The notes under the pieces: generated by a model | What the model saw: only the letters and a program-made list of their open reading frames with translations | Told to the model about the DNA's origin: nothing | The model's database searches: none | Assembly: GCF_022605165.1 (NCBI RefSeq) | Contig: NC_063073.1 | Location: 868,001-932,000 of the forward strand | DNA: 64,000 bases | Origin: Purpureocillium takamizusanense | Taxonomy: Eukaryota; Ascomycota; Sordariomycetes; Hypocreales; Ophiocordycipitaceae | Direction: 5' to 3' | Shown here: positions 45,310-56,757 of the stretch, one piece after another | Layout: each line of letters begins with the position of its first letter | Numbering within the stretch: position 1 is the stretch's first letter | Position numbers and translations under genes: made by a program

Positions 45310-47415
45310 GGCAGCGGACTCGTCGCGGTGCGGTTGAGCTGCTGTCCTAACGAGGGAGCACTTCGGGAGGCGGAGGATTGAGTTTCAGGAACGAAATGGA
45401 GGGGCTGAGGGGAATTCAGTCAGCCGTGAAGCACGTTCAAGTTGGCAGCTCCCAATCGTGGCCTGTGGTGCCGGAGCGCCAAGTACAGTACGCACGTACC
45501 CCTGGAAGGCGATTGCGGGGCAGCTGATACCCACCACACAGGATGACGTCGGCTCCTGCCGCAGGGTTCAGGAATCAGGAGCTTGGGGCAACTCGAGCTT
45601 CCAAGGCCCAAAAAAAAATGCTTCAATCCAATCCCCGCCTCGATTTTAATCTACGTAGGCGGATGCCAGCCTAGCATTCATATCCAGAGCTGCTCCCATT
45701 CTGTATGGGGCTAGGAGAGGAAGGCCGTACCCATGGATGAACGCATCGCTTTTGCCTGGCGCGTGCGCCCGGCAAAGCAGCAAGGCAGCAACATGGCTAA
45801 CTAACTATTATAACTGCGAGGTGCCACCCGTCCGACAAATTTACTCTCCAAGCCACCATCGACGCCAGGATTCGCAATTTTCCAGCCTATCACGAGCTGA
45901 AAGTGACGGGGCAATTGGCTGCCTGGGCCACCGGTGAGCGATGGACATCGTCAACGTCAAGAACCACACGTGGGGCTCTCCAAGCCATGGCCGCCGCGGG
46001 CTTGCAAACCGTCGAAAGGCTTGTTGACGGACCATGAAGCCCGTAAGCGGAGACGGCCGGCTTGCGCACGCACGATAGATCACCGACAACGAGCAGCGGC
46101 TCTCATGTCTGTCGCTGGTGTGTTGTTCACACCAACCGCGCCAGCGGACGCCGTATCTGCAGCCACACAACTCACACACGACACTGCGCCAGCGGCACGG
46201 CATGCAGGGGCAGGGCGCGCCGCAGGAGGCAGGGCGCCGCCACCACACAGACAGCTCCCCGCGGCGGCGTCTGCTGCACGAGACCTTTGGCTGGCCCGGC
46301 CAGGGCTCTCCGAGTCCCAGCCAGGTGTTGAGACAAGCCCATTTCCCACTGTCTCTGCCCCCGCGTCGGCCAGCAGTGTACAAAGCCCACAACTCACAAG
46401 GCAAAAAGAAAACAGTGCCGGAAGCTCCAGCATGCCAGCATCGCGCACTAGCCCGAGGGAATGGTAAGCCGTTGCCAAAGAAAACATGGGGGACGGCAAA
46501 GGAGCCTTGGGGATTCAGTCATCCCGATCGGGCCACGGCCGCAGCGGCCCACCACGAGTGGCATGTTGGCCGGCCGCACGGCAGACGCGGGCTCCCCTGC
46601 GCAACATCCAGTACGAATCCCGGGTCTGCATGCTACCTCGTTCACCCGGCGAGACGAGCAGGGCCATGGCCAATCAATTCCTCCATCACCGAAAGGAAAA
46701 ACACCCAGTTGCGCGTGCGCAGCTCGTAAGGACGGATCGAGCACAAAATATCAGCTTGCTATAACTTCATACTATACCGAGCGAATCTGCCGACCTGTGC
46801 CTCGTCTTTCCCTCCTACATGGGCGGCCCGGGAGCAGCGTCACACCACACCGTCAGGTTGACAGCACGAAGTAGCACTACAAAGTAGCGGAGGCGAGAGT
46901 TGGAGTGAGAGAGACGCCAGCTCGCCCTGGTCCCAGACAGCTGTTCACCTACGCAGTGGCCACCAAAAGGAAAACAGCCACACTCCCCTTGACGAAACGG
47001 CAGCAACGGTTCGGGCCCATCATCACAAGCGAAGCTGGCCACACCAGAATGAGGTCGGGCCAGCCTAGTTCCAGCCCAGTCTCTCCTCCGCAGGGGCCCC
47101 GTTGGGGCCTGGTCACCAGAACCCTCACTCATTTGCCTGCCCATCTCCAGGGCAGACGCCTTTCGTATCCCAGACAATGATAAAGTGATGCCCTCACCCA
47201 CATTCCTCTTCTCCTGCTTTTGTTTGCAATTTTCCACCATCCGCAGGCAGAGCCAATCCTCGCCCGTTATTTGTCCATATATGCTAAGCGAGCTTCTACC
47301 ACCACTCGCGGCTCCGTCCTTCGATCAGAATCTCTCCCTCTCTCTTTCTCCGCAACGTGTTCTCCCCTTCGCCCTCGTGCCCCGTCCTCGACGACCTCAA
47401 CGACCGCTCGCCAAG
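45310..47415. promoter_or_regulatory. Divergent upstream region AIP1 / CFEM-like gene
   Basis: 2.1 kb without a gene. It contains CACGTG at 45967-45972 and, near 47185-47410, a CT-rich leader of the CFEM-like gene. Open frames up to about 200 codons are overlapping and compositionally biased. Confidence 0.5.
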
Positions 47416-48219
47416 ATGAAGTTCCTCGTCCCCCTGGCCCTGCTCATCGCCGCCGGCGTCTCTGCCGACGACAAGACAGGCAACGACAACAAGAGCGACT
47501 GCCTTGCCGACTACATCGTCGCTGAGTGCCTCTCCAGCGAAGAAAAGAAGGTCTGGCCCCATCCCATCTCGCACCGCCCACCATGACCCAATGAATTTTC
47601 GTTGCTGACTTTGGGAGCTTCGACCAGGCCAAGGACTGCGCGCCCGCAGACTGGGACTGCCTCTGCGCCGCGTACGAAGCCATCGCCACGTAAGTGCTCC
47701 TGTCTTTCGCTTACCCTCATCTTACACGGCACGTGGCGCGCAGTGGCATCACCAACACGCCACTACGCAGACCGCAAGCCACCACCCCCTGAGCCCCAAA
47801 CGCACTATCTACCTACCCCCTTGCTACTCCAAGAGAAGCACAACAACAAGAGACACAACAAAAGCTAACCACACGCACCGTCGGGCGCACCGAACAGCTG
47901 CTACAACAACTGTCCCAAAGACGCCCGTGCCGGACCCGCCCAACAGCAAGTCTCGACCTACTGCGCCAACGCCTCCCTCTACGGCTCAAAGGCCATGCAC
48001 TCCAAGACGGCCACCGGGTCCGCCTCGAGCTCCGGTGCCGCCGCCTCCGCAACGGCTACCGACTCCTCCAGCTCCATCACCGGCACCGAGATCTTCCCCA
48101 CCAAGACGACTGGCGGCTCGTCCGCCGGCGCCACCAAGACCAACGCCGCGGAGCCCCTCGCCGGCAACGCGGGCGGTCTCTTCGTCGCCCTCGCCGGCGC
48201 CGTGGCCGCTCTTCTGTAA
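47416..48219 (+). CDS. CFEM-like GPI-anchored cell-surface protein
   Basis: Three exons: 47416-47550, 47628-47689 and 47898-48219, giving 172 residues. Introns are 77 nt (an unusual GTCTGG donor) and 208 nt. There is a signal peptide (1-17), then eight cysteines at 29, 38, 49, 56, 58, 67, 71 and 88, with the CxC and an Asp before it as in CFEM domains, although the first spacing is wider than the classical pattern. A Ser/Thr/Ala-rich stalk and a hydrophobic tail (GGLFVALAGAVAALL) preceded by small residues indicate GPI anchoring. CFEM proteins serve in haem/iron uptake, adhesion or as effectors. Which applies here is unknown. A CT-rich leader suggests good expression. Confidence 0.85.
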
Positions 48220-48978
48220 TTTTCATGGGCTTGGTGCGGTTCACGTCGTCTCAGTTCACCCGTTAATACTTTAATAACAAATCCACGTATAACGCATCAT
48301 GTCATTTCGCGAGCAGACCATTCATTGCCTCTTGACGTTTGTGTCTCGCCTCGTTGCTCTACATATCAAGTTCTCTCACAAGCAGTGAAACCCATTCCAA
48401 TGATACATGCAGCTCGTTTAGAGCCACATCGTCTTCATTTACGCGCGTCTTCGTCTGGCATTTCTATGATACACCTCGCCAGGCTTGCCACATGGTCGTC
48501 GGCATCCTACACACCATCGCGCAATGTTGCCTTGCTCCGTCGCAACGCGATCGTGAAAATGGAAAACAACAGCCCAAGCCCCCATACAGAACCCGTGCGC
48601 CATAACGTCTCTACAACAAGCAAAGCAAGCGCATGCCAACCAACCAACATGAAACTCTTGGTGCCCGATGGTAGTACCGATCCTTGTGAACCGAGTGTGA
48701 AAACCACTTCCTGAACTTGTTGGTTCATGCCACCGACTCAGCGGTGGCCTTTCGTTGTTGTTTTTTTTAAATGTGTAAGGCGTGATGGTAAAAGGATGCG
48801 AATAAACAGTGTACGAGTGATAATCGTCAGACGCGTCAAAGCTGACATGCATCCAAAGAACCAGCCAGCCTTTCAGGGTGATACGGTCGAACGAATCGCT
48901 GGAACGTATATGCAGAGAATCGGAATCGCAGAATAGAAGAGTGGTGATTGGGCGGCGGTTTCACGCCAACAATCAACC
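48220..48978. other. Convergent intergenic region CFEM-like / AHC1-like
   Basis: 759 bp of facing 3' regions, AT-richer than its surroundings. No gene is recognised. Confidence 0.6.
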
Positions 48979-50892
48979 CTAGACACGGCGGGACCTTCGC
49001 TGCTTGGCAGTGGTGTTCTTCACGGGACTCATGAAGGTGACATGCTTTGCATCATCCTTTCGGAGTTTCACGGGCCCCGCCACGCTATTGGAGCCACGAC
49101 GGAGGGCTCGAGGCTCGTGTTCGTCATCCAACGTAATCTCAGCGACATCCGACATGGAAGCGTCTTCCAGGTTGTCGCTAGACCCGGATACCGAGGAGCC
49201 CTCATCGGAGTCATCATACTCGCCATCGTCACTAACTAGGGACGGCGCGTTATTGCTGATCAGTGTGTTCGGGCTGAGGTTGGCGTCGTCCATGTCAATG
49301 TCCTCGTCAGAGAGCACCGCATTGTGCCCGCCTTTCGGCATCACTGCGTCATCGGCTGGAGACATGAGGTGCGCATCGGGATGGCGTCCCTTGCTGCTCC
49401 TCGGGCGTCCCGATCCGGTATTCACTGCTGGTGACTTGCCACTACCGGCCGGCACTCGCATAACGACTGGCGTTCGTGCGGTAGGAGCGCCAAAACCACC
49501 CGGGAAGCCGTACGGAGGAGTCTCAGACGCATCCGAGTCTTCGTCGGGGGTGATGTCCTCGAACGACACTTTGGTCTTGGCGTCGGCGACGAGATCATGC
49601 AGGCTGCCACTGAAATTCCTGCTTTCCATCAAGCGAGATAAGTATGGCGCCTCCGAAGCGGCCGCGAACTTGGATGGTCTGGCGGATTGCGCACCAGGAC
49701 CAGTTGGGGCACCCTGCGCACGACGGGACGATGGTATGCGGTCAACGCCAGGCAGCTTACCAGCATGATACAGCTTGAGGGAATCCTGAATCCTGGAGCG
49801 GAGAGCAATGTACACCTCCTGGTCCGACATGTCCTGTCGAGCTAGCGGGTGGACAAAGGCGGCGCTAGAGGCGGGCGAGGGGGTCTTATCTTCGGCGGCA
49901 GACGGGTTGGGTTCGGCGACGTCAATAGGCTGGCCGCTCTGCATGGCAGCTTCCTCATGACTCTTAAAGTCACGCTTGTGCGCTATCCGGCAATGGTTGA
50001 TGAAGCCCTGTGTGCTAGAAAAGTTCTCACGATTGCAGTCCAAGCACACCAGCTTGACCGTCTGCCCATCGGAGCGCTTCAAGACGCAAGGGCCGGCCTT
50101 GTCCTTAGTCTGGGGATAGCCGCTGGACAGCGCCTGCAGCTTCTGACCAGCGATGCCCCGAATGGGTCGGCCCTTGCCAGTGATGGCTGGCTCGGTGAAG
50201 CTGTTCCTCGTCGTCCTGCCTTCAGTGGTGACGGAGCTTCTTCCGCGGACGTATTCGGCGCTGAATTGCCACTCAGGCTGCACGCCATCAAAGGACGGGT
50301 CTGGGATAAGCCACTTCGCGTAATGCCGGGCGTAGGGGCCGTCGACCACGCCAAATGGGGGAGCCCACCGGGGAATCGGTTCGCCAGGCTGACTTGCGAG
50401 CGCAGGGCCCTTACCACTGCTGATGCCCAGCATCTGATCCGGAGTAGGGCAGCTCTGAGGGTACGGGATAAGGTGGCACCGCCGCAACTGTTCGAGGGCG
50501 ACCTGGCACTTGGCCAGCTCCTGGTTTATTAGTCTCAACTCATTGTGTTTGAGGAGCACCTCGAGCCCAAACTGATGCTCGATGATATCTTGCGCCTGCT
50601 CGAGAGCGCCGGACAAACATGTCGAGGCGGACGAAGGACTGTCGCAAGAAGTCTCTGAGCCTTCCGACGAGCTGTCCGAGTCCAGCTTCGTCCGTTTCGC
50701 AGGCGGAGGATCTTCTACCGACGCATCGGAATCTTCGACGCAGTCCCGACTCCTCTTGGAAGTCGAGACGCGCACCGATGCCGTTGCAGGCTTGGGTATC
50801 GGGACTGCGGTCTGAGGAAGATGAGGTCTTGGAACTGGCGTTGCAGCCTTCTTCTCGCTTCCCCGGGGGTCGGACTTGAAGAACGCAAACAT
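48979..50892 (-). CDS. AHC1: AHC1-like C2H2 zinc-finger protein (ADA acetyltransferase complex)
   Basis: A single exon of 637 residues from the Met of MFAFFKSDPRG. The frame is open 44 codons further up to a Met at 51024, but that part is Arg-rich and unlike the family. There is a Ser/Asp/Glu-rich N terminus with a basic NLS-like PPPAKRTKL, then a helical pair region (ALEQAQDIIEHQFGLEVLL) and a zinc finger C-x2-C-x13-H-x4-H at about 283-305 (CLDCNRENFSSTQGFINH). The rest is long and disordered with acidic patches. This organisation matches fungal relatives of yeast Ahc1, a structural subunit of the ADA histone acetyltransferase complex. Family assignment is from the finger. The complex membership is inferred. 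Confidence 0.75.
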   Translation of the reverse strand: MFAFFKSDPRGSEKKAATPVPRPHLPQTAVPIPKPATASVRVSTSKRSRDCVEDSDASVEDPPPAKRTKLDSDSSSEGSETSCDSPSSASTCLSGALEQAQDIIEHQFGLEVLLKHNELRLINQELAKCQVALEQLRRCHLIPYPQSCPTPDQMLGISSGKGPALASQPGEPIPRWAPPFGVVDGPYARHYAKWLIPDPSFDGVQPEWQFSAEYVRGRSSVTTEGRTTRNSFTEPAITGKGRPIRGIAGQKLQALSSGYPQTKDKAGPCVLKRSDGQTVKLVCLDCNRENFSSTQGFINHCRIAHKRDFKSHEEAAMQSGQPIDVAEPNPSAAEDKTPSPASSAAFVHPLARQDMSDQEVYIALRSRIQDSLKLYHAGKLPGVDRIPSSRRAQGAPTGPGAQSARPSKFAAASEAPYLSRLMESRNFSGSLHDLVADAKTKVSFEDITPDEDSDASETPPYGFPGGFGAPTARTPVVMRVPAGSGKSPAVNTGSGRPRSSKGRHPDAHLMSPADDAVMPKGGHNAVLSDEDIDMDDANLSPNTLISNNAPSLVSDDGEYDDSDEGSSVSGSSDNLEDASMSDVAEITLDDEHEPRALRRGSNSVAGPVKLRKDDAKHVTFMSPVKNTTAKQRRSRRV

Positions 50893-51585
50893 GGATGCGC
50901 CCGTGAAAGGGTGGAGCCGACGTCCAAAGTTTGCGCCGCGACAAGAGGGCCGCGATGCAATGCGTCGTCTCGCGTTTGTCGGACGACGAAACAGACCCAG
51001 GCAGGAGTGCTGATGTCGCGACAAGTGGGCCGCGATGGGGCGAGGCGACGCGGCTGACGTAATCAGGCTGGGTCGTCAGAGGCGGTTTGGGCAAAGGGGG
51101 GGTGATGATGTGGCCCTTGGGCAAGTCGGACACGCCTCAAGTGACCAGAGCGCAGCGCAGGCGACAAGGGGTCGGTCGAGGCGACAGCAGCGACGCGATG
51201 CGAGCCAGTGCGAGAAGCGCCCGAGAGCGGTTGCGTTCGAGTGCTAGCGAAAGCCTCGAACAGGTTGCTCTAGTGACGCAAACAAGCGACTGAGTGTGAG
51301 AGAGCGAGAGAAGGGAAAAGGGTGAGGAGAAGGGGAAGATTAACGGGGTTTGCAGAGCAAAGGAAGGTGCAGATGGGAGGCAAATGGAGAGAAGAGGGAG
51401 GAGTCGGGGGGTGCCAGAGCGCGGTTTGTTTTGCCAGGTGCTGACGGCGGAGAGCGCAGGCGCTGGAGGAGGGAGGGCGAGGGAAGACGACGGAACCTGG
51501 AACCGCCCAAGCCGCAAGGTTGGGACTTAGGAAGGGGGCGGCGGCGAGGAGCGCAGACGGCGCAGGCGCAGCCAAACGGGGTGCT

Positions 51586-51612
51586 GCAGCAGCAGCAGCA
51601 GCAGCAGCAGCA
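51586..51612. repeat. (GCA)9 trinucleotide repeat
   Basis: Nine perfect GCA units, about 0.7 kb upstream of the AHC1-like start. It is not in a called coding region. Confidence 0.9.
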
Positions 51613-54060
51613 ATAGAACCGGGCTAGTGGCGGCGACCCAGGAGGCGGGCAGGCATGGAAGCAGGCGGACGGACCTAGAGCTGCCACCACCTACAAATAC
51701 AAAGTACATGGCGACGGGCGCGATGGCTGCTGAATGTGCGCCAGGCCACCAGCCAGTCAGTGAATGGCTGAGTGTGACTGGGCCGGGGGGAGGCGAAAAC
51801 GAGGCCCGGCAGCCAGTCAATCTGCGCCTCCGTTGCGTGCCCTGCGCAGCGACGAATGGCGAGACAGACGCGAGGTGTGGTGGAGGACGAGGAGAGGAGC
51901 CGAAAAGCGCCTTTGCGCCTTGGCCGTCACCCCTCTGGAGGAGAGGTTGTTTTGGGGGTGGAACCGTCTGTGTCGCCTGCAAGCAAGGGAAGGAAGGGGG
52001 GTGGGGAGGCCAACTCAGACAGGACGGCGAGATGGTGGCCGCCGCGGGCAAATGAAGGCGCGCACGCTGGGGTGGCCTGGCTGCCCTGCCTGGGATGCCT
52101 GGCTGGCTGGTCCCGAGGGGGGAGGGGCCCCTGTGAGCCGGTGAACCCAGATGGATAGGTACTACCTACTACGAACTAATGGATGGCCCGGTGCGGGCCC
52201 ACCACTTCGCCGCGAGCTCAGGCCTGCCTGGCTGCCGTGCCGTGCCTGCAACATCCACTTCCGGCGTCCTTTGTGATCCAACAGCAACCAGCAGCTGGAT
52301 GGATATGCGGCCCCAGTTTGAGGGTGCTGTGCTCAGCGAGGCGGTGCAGGCGGGAGCGGTAGTTGCGCGCGCGGCACGGAAGCGTCCAAGGCTGCCTCTT
52401 TGCTGACGAGGACACGAGGGGGGAATGTCTCGACAGGGATCTTCCGTGGTAGTACTCCTGCAACGAAGTACGTGGTAGGTTACCTGTACCTATAGGTAAG
52501 ACTTCGAGACCTCGTCTACAGGCCTTGTTGCCCTGCAGAGCAGGCGGACACCGCAACTTTTGGCTGACGGCAATGCAAGTAGGTTAGTACCTCGTTCGTA
52601 AGGGACACTACTATAGTACGTACTATCATAAGGTTCAAACGTGTTCGTTCTTGCGCCGGCTGGCAGGTACAACGATACTTGAACTGTACGAATTCTGACT
52701 ACCTGCGTGCTCCGTACAGAATGTGTGTCAGGCGAAGCCCTGAGGCGGCTTGCGTAGCATACGAAGCCAAGCAGCCAAGTGCAGAGCTTATCGGGCGACG
52801 CTCAAATTATCGCGAGGCCACCAAGAGCTCTGTTGGAGTCGCACCACTTTTCCCGGCCGCCATCTCGAGCACGAGGCGGAGAGTCGGTGGCAAGGGGAGG
52901 CAGGCACGCAAGGGACGCGGCCGGAAGTAGCATCTGCCCATGTGCCTTGAGTGTCCCGATAATAGCTGGCGTCCGTCCCCGTCACCATCAACAATCTGCT
53001 GCTCGCGGGGACTGATGCACCTCACTTGCTCGGCGCCGTTGGCTGCGACGATGGAACCACTTCTGCACCGAATCGCCGCCACCGACCGAAGCAACAGCCT
53101 CGATTGAGCCTCGTCCCTGCCTGCTGGGGGCGCGCGGAACAAAGGCATCTCGCCATCCCCTGCAGCCACCCAACGCTAGTAGCGGCCACCTGCTGCTAGC
53201 GCGCATGGCGAGCCTCCTCTCCTTGTGACGACAGCCAGCGCTGGGCTCGTGTTTCACTGTCGCCGCATCTTGAGCGTCGGTGATGCCTACCGGGCCACGA
53301 TGTCTGCGGGATCGCCGTTCCGGATGAAGAAGATGGGAGAGGGGACACCGCGGCTGGAAATCAAAGGCAAATGAGTACAGTGAAATAGAGTGCCACTATG
53401 CTCTGCAACCAGCAGTCTGGACAAAGGGCGCCCAGCTCCCGTGGTGAAACCGTATCTTGTCAACAACGCCAGCCCACACATCCAATGCCCTGATAAGGGC
53501 AACATGTTTTCTAGCGCAAACATCTGTGGTGCGTGATGTAACGCTCCAACACCACCAGTCCCACCATCCTAATCGCTTCCCCAGCAGCTAAGCCCCAGGA
53601 TGACTGCAAGCTGCAGCACCCGATCGTGAACGCATCGGACGACTAGCATCCATGGGCCCACTGCCTCGGAGCACAAGCTGATTCCACACGCGGAGGCTCG
53701 CGGAGGCACCGTACGCTCTCAGGAAATAGCGGCGTTGTCGTTGCGTATGCATCCACTCAATGAGCTCGACTGGAATCCCCCGCGGCTTGCTCGGCATGTT
53801 GCGAAGCATTCCCCGACGCCCACTCGTGGGGAAAACTGTCCCGCGAGGGAAGCATGGGGTGCGGCAAGGTGCGATCTATGCGCCCACTTCCATCGTTCGA
53901 TTCTGGTACCAGCACACAGTCGAGCATCAGGAATACGCGATACTTGGCGTTGGGTTGCGGTCGGTTCACTCCCTGCGCCAGCAAGGCATGTTGCCTAGTC
54001 GTCGGCGTCAAGGCCATCTCCTCTTTTCACATGTTAGCAACATGTAACCACTTTGTACTT

Positions 54061-54234
54061 CTACAACCTATGGCACGAATGGGCGGACAACCCGTCGCGG
54101 TCGGTCATGGTATAGGGTAACTGCCATTGCCGCCTAGACCACTTGAGGATTCGTTTCAAGCTAGGGAGCGCTGCAAAGAAGATGCTCACGGTCCCAATGG
54201 TGATGCCAATAATGGCCTCGGGGCGTAGTTCCAT
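54061..54234 (-). CDS. Candidate 57-residue single-pass membrane peptide or first exon
   Basis: A short frame beginning MELRPEAIIGITIGTVSIFF, with one hydrophobic segment (about residues 7-25) then a basic-aromatic patch (LKRILKWSRRQWQ) and a stop. The hydrophobic-then-basic layout resembles the N termini of several small fungal membrane proteins of unknown function. It could be a complete microprotein, the first exon of a longer minus-strand gene continuing into 53.6-54.0 kb, or chance. No homologue is identified. Reported because nothing else in the 4.5 kb interval looks protein-like. Confidence 0.28.
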   Translation of the reverse strand: MELRPEAIIGITIGTVSIFFAALPSLKRILKWSRRQWQLPYTMTDRDGLSAHSCHRL

Positions 54235-55347
54235 GCTGCGTTGAAGGATGGTAGTTGGTCAAGTCAAGAAGGGGACCGTAAAGATGAAGTCTCGTGCGGT
54301 TCTGCTTGACGAAGATAATGAGCTGCTAGAGTGTTCACCATGAGCGGCGTGGCCCGCAACCATTTTTAACTACATCGCTTTCCTATGGGAACGCCGATAT
54401 CGACCGTGAGCGCTGAAGTGGCTGTCACTCTATACTTAAGCCAGATTCCGCCGCGCGTTCATATCGTTGAGAGCATAACTTGGTTCGATTTGTAACATCA
54501 CGCAGAGTTGAGACGGCCCGTGCTCGTGAGTGGAAGTGGTTTTCTAGCTCGCTCAGCAGTTTTCTGCTCCGTTCTGCACCCCGGCGAGGGGGTAGGGGCG
54601 GCGTTATTAGCAGCAACCACCCTTATCCCCAGAGCTGGCAATGGCGACCAGGGTGTCAGCAGAAAGAGGGCATTCGCAACCTCAGGGGACCTGGTATAGA
54701 CGGGTTGCACCGCATCTGCGCCACAGTCTCCAAGAGTTGAGTCCATGCCCCCCAATGAAGAGACCGCCCTTGGTCATACCCAAGTCCCTGCTGTGGCTTG
54801 TTATGGGCTATGCCACCCTTGCCCAGACGGCGGATCGCTCTGTGTTCTCGATACGAACTGGCATTCGTAGGCTTTCGGCGCCGCGCATAGGTTTTACGAG
54901 GTGCAGATTCCACTCACTACGGCATACCCGTTATTAGGCGCTCAGAAGAGCTCTGCAAGCCTCAATGTGACAGCTGCAATCCTAGCAAGTGAAGGGCGGT
55001 GCCACAAATCGGACGGCCGGAAGAGTGTTTTCGGAGCCAGAATCGGCTTCCCAAACGCTCACAAAACGGTATCCGCTCCATCTCGAACAGACGACCTGTC
55101 ATGTTTCACAGCAGGAGCGCCCGTGCAACAGAGCCGGGATAGTAGACAGGGCCGGCGTGGGCAACTTTGAGAGCCAGAAATGGCTGTTCGTTGCTTCGTA
55201 TCAAACGGGAGAGAGACGCGGTTGCGCGTGCCTAGCGGGAGTCGGCGGACGGGAAGGGTGGGGCCCGCCCAACGAATTGCCTGCACCGCGGCGCCCGAAA
55301 TCATCTTCTGGACGTCCAACATACTCCCATCTACATCCACAGCGACG

Positions 55348-55980
55348 ATGTCAACCACCACAGGCAGCAGAAGCTCCAAAAAGCGCAAAGAAGCAACGGA
55401 CGTAGCCAACGCACCAAAGGCGCCCAAAAAGCGGCGTTCGCAGGGCCCCGAACCGACCAAGTCTCCCCTCATTGGGCCGCACGAATCGATCATATTCGAG
55501 CTGCAGCCCAAGTACGATATCCTTGTCGCGTCCGTGATATCCTCGACGCAGATCCGCAAGCGCATCAGCCAGGCCACGGAGCACGTTGGCGCGCCGTCGG
55601 AGAAGCCGCGCATCGTCTTGTTCCACGCGCGGCCCGCAGAGGTGTGCAAGCTGGTTACCATCGTTGAACACTGCAAGCGGGTCCTCAGCGACCAAGGAAG
55701 GGTCTGGTTCCAGTACAACGAACTGTTCGAAATGCCACCCGGCACCGGGAGGTCGAAGAAAACGGCGGATACGGTGGAGGAGACGGTCCTGGATAAGGAC
55801 GGCGACGAGGGCGATTCGGAGGAGGGCGAATTTGAAACCATGAAGAACACTCGATTCGAGAAAGCCACCATGGCGGCCCCGCCGCGGACTATGAAATCAT
55901 TGAGGGTATTTTTCACGACAGAGTCGGTCCCGGAATTAAGGAGCAAGAAGGGCGTGACATTGCAGTCGGCCGAGTCTTGA
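55348..55980 (+). CDS. Alba-domain RNA-binding protein (RNase P/MRP Pop6/Rpp25-like)
   Basis: A single exon of 210 residues from the Met of MSTTTGSRSSKKRK. The frame is open 56 codons further upstream, but that part is low-quality and lacks conservation features. A basic nuclear-type N terminus (KAPKKRRSQ) precedes an Alba fold at about residues 50-125: SSTQIRKRISQATEHV, a strand PRIVLFHARPAEV, then KLVTIVEHCKRVL and WFQYNELFE. Alba proteins of this type (Rpp25, Pop6) bind the P3 arm of RNase P and MRP RNA as heterodimers. The C-terminal third is acidic then basic and probably disordered. The specific Pop6/Rpp25 role is inferred. The gene is convergent with VTC1. Confidence 0.78.
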   Translation: MSTTTGSRSSKKRKEATDVANAPKAPKKRRSQGPEPTKSPLIGPHESIIFELQPKYDILVASVISSTQIRKRISQATEHVGAPSEKPRIVLFHARPAEVCKLVTIVEHCKRVLSDQGRVWFQYNELFEMPPGTGRSKKTADTVEETVLDKDGDEGDSEEGEFETMKNTRFEKATMAAPPRTMKSLRVFFTTESVPELRSKKGVTLQSAES

Positions 55981-56288
55981 CGACGGAGATGTTGGCTTGG
56001 GAACGGTCGCCGACAGGACTTACTCGGGCAACGAAGCATGCATGGGGGGCGTTCACGATGGACTGATGGTAGACAGACTAAAGCTATGATACCCAAGAGA
56101 AATTGCAATTCACGCTGACAATACACCATTATCCTGTTTCATCCTCACATGTCGCGATCAGCTGAGCCTAACCATCATACCGGTGTCGAGCACCACTCTC
56201 GCAACCCGCAACTGCAATTCGGCGACGCTCGCCGCAGCCCTAATCATTCCTCTCGTCACGTTCTTCACCTGGTGCGAAAGACGGACCT
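55981..56288. other. Convergent intergenic region Alba-domain gene / VTC1
   Basis: 308 bp of facing 3' regions. No gene is recognised. Confidence 0.65.
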
Positions 56289-56757
56289 CTAACCGTGCTT
56301 CTGCTTGTTGGATTGATCCGTGATGCGCAGGACAAAGTTGACCACAACAGCCAACAAGAGGATGATGGCCAGGAAGGTTGGGCCAAACCGGTCGTCGAAG
56401 CCGGCCTGGCCCCTAACTCGTATAGACTTCGCTCTCCAATGGTACGTCATCAGCGCGTATATCATCGTCAGCATGGCGACGCCCGTGAAGAGGAAGGCCG
56501 AGATGAACGCCACCCGGTCGCCAAAGTTGAGCATGCCAATGGCCAGGGCACCGAGGATGACGGTGAAGTTGAGCCATGACAGGAAGGTTCGCTCGTTGGC
56601 GAAGAAGACCTTGGGTTCGACGCGGGTCGGCAGGGCGATGCGCTTGCCTGGGAGAGTTAGAGGGTCAGCCGGGTTGTGCTCGCGTGGTACAGCGTGACAA
56701 CGTCGCATAAGCGACTTGCGTACCTGGTGCAGTCTGGAGCAGCGGCTGAGAGGACAT
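56289..56757 (-). CDS. VTC1: Vacuolar transporter chaperone subunit 1
   Basis: Two exons, 56757-56724 and 56647-56289, with a 76-nt intron (GTACGC donor, TCCCAG acceptor) giving 130 residues, as in yeast (129). The first exon encodes [11 protein letters not shown] and the junction yields [19 protein letters not shown], the near-invariant Vtc1 N terminus. The DUF202-type core has three transmembrane helices, starting [18 protein letters not shown]. The VTC complex makes polyphosphate from ATP and moves it into the vacuole. Vtc1 provides the membrane channel shell around Vtc4. Two CACGTG boxes 364-397 bp upstream suggest phosphate-responsive control. The gene is divergent from the dynein light chain gene. 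Confidence 0.96.

Larger units (their letters stand above)
50893..55347. other. Gene-poor interval of 4.5 kb
   Basis: The left part is the AHC1-like promoter, G/A-rich on the plus strand, with a (GCA)9 repeat at 51586-51612. Perfect palindromes TACCTATAGGTA (52487-52498) and ATAGTACGTACTAT (52613-52626) occur. Apart from the short membrane-protein candidate at 54061-54234, no coding sequence is supported. Confidence 0.5.
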
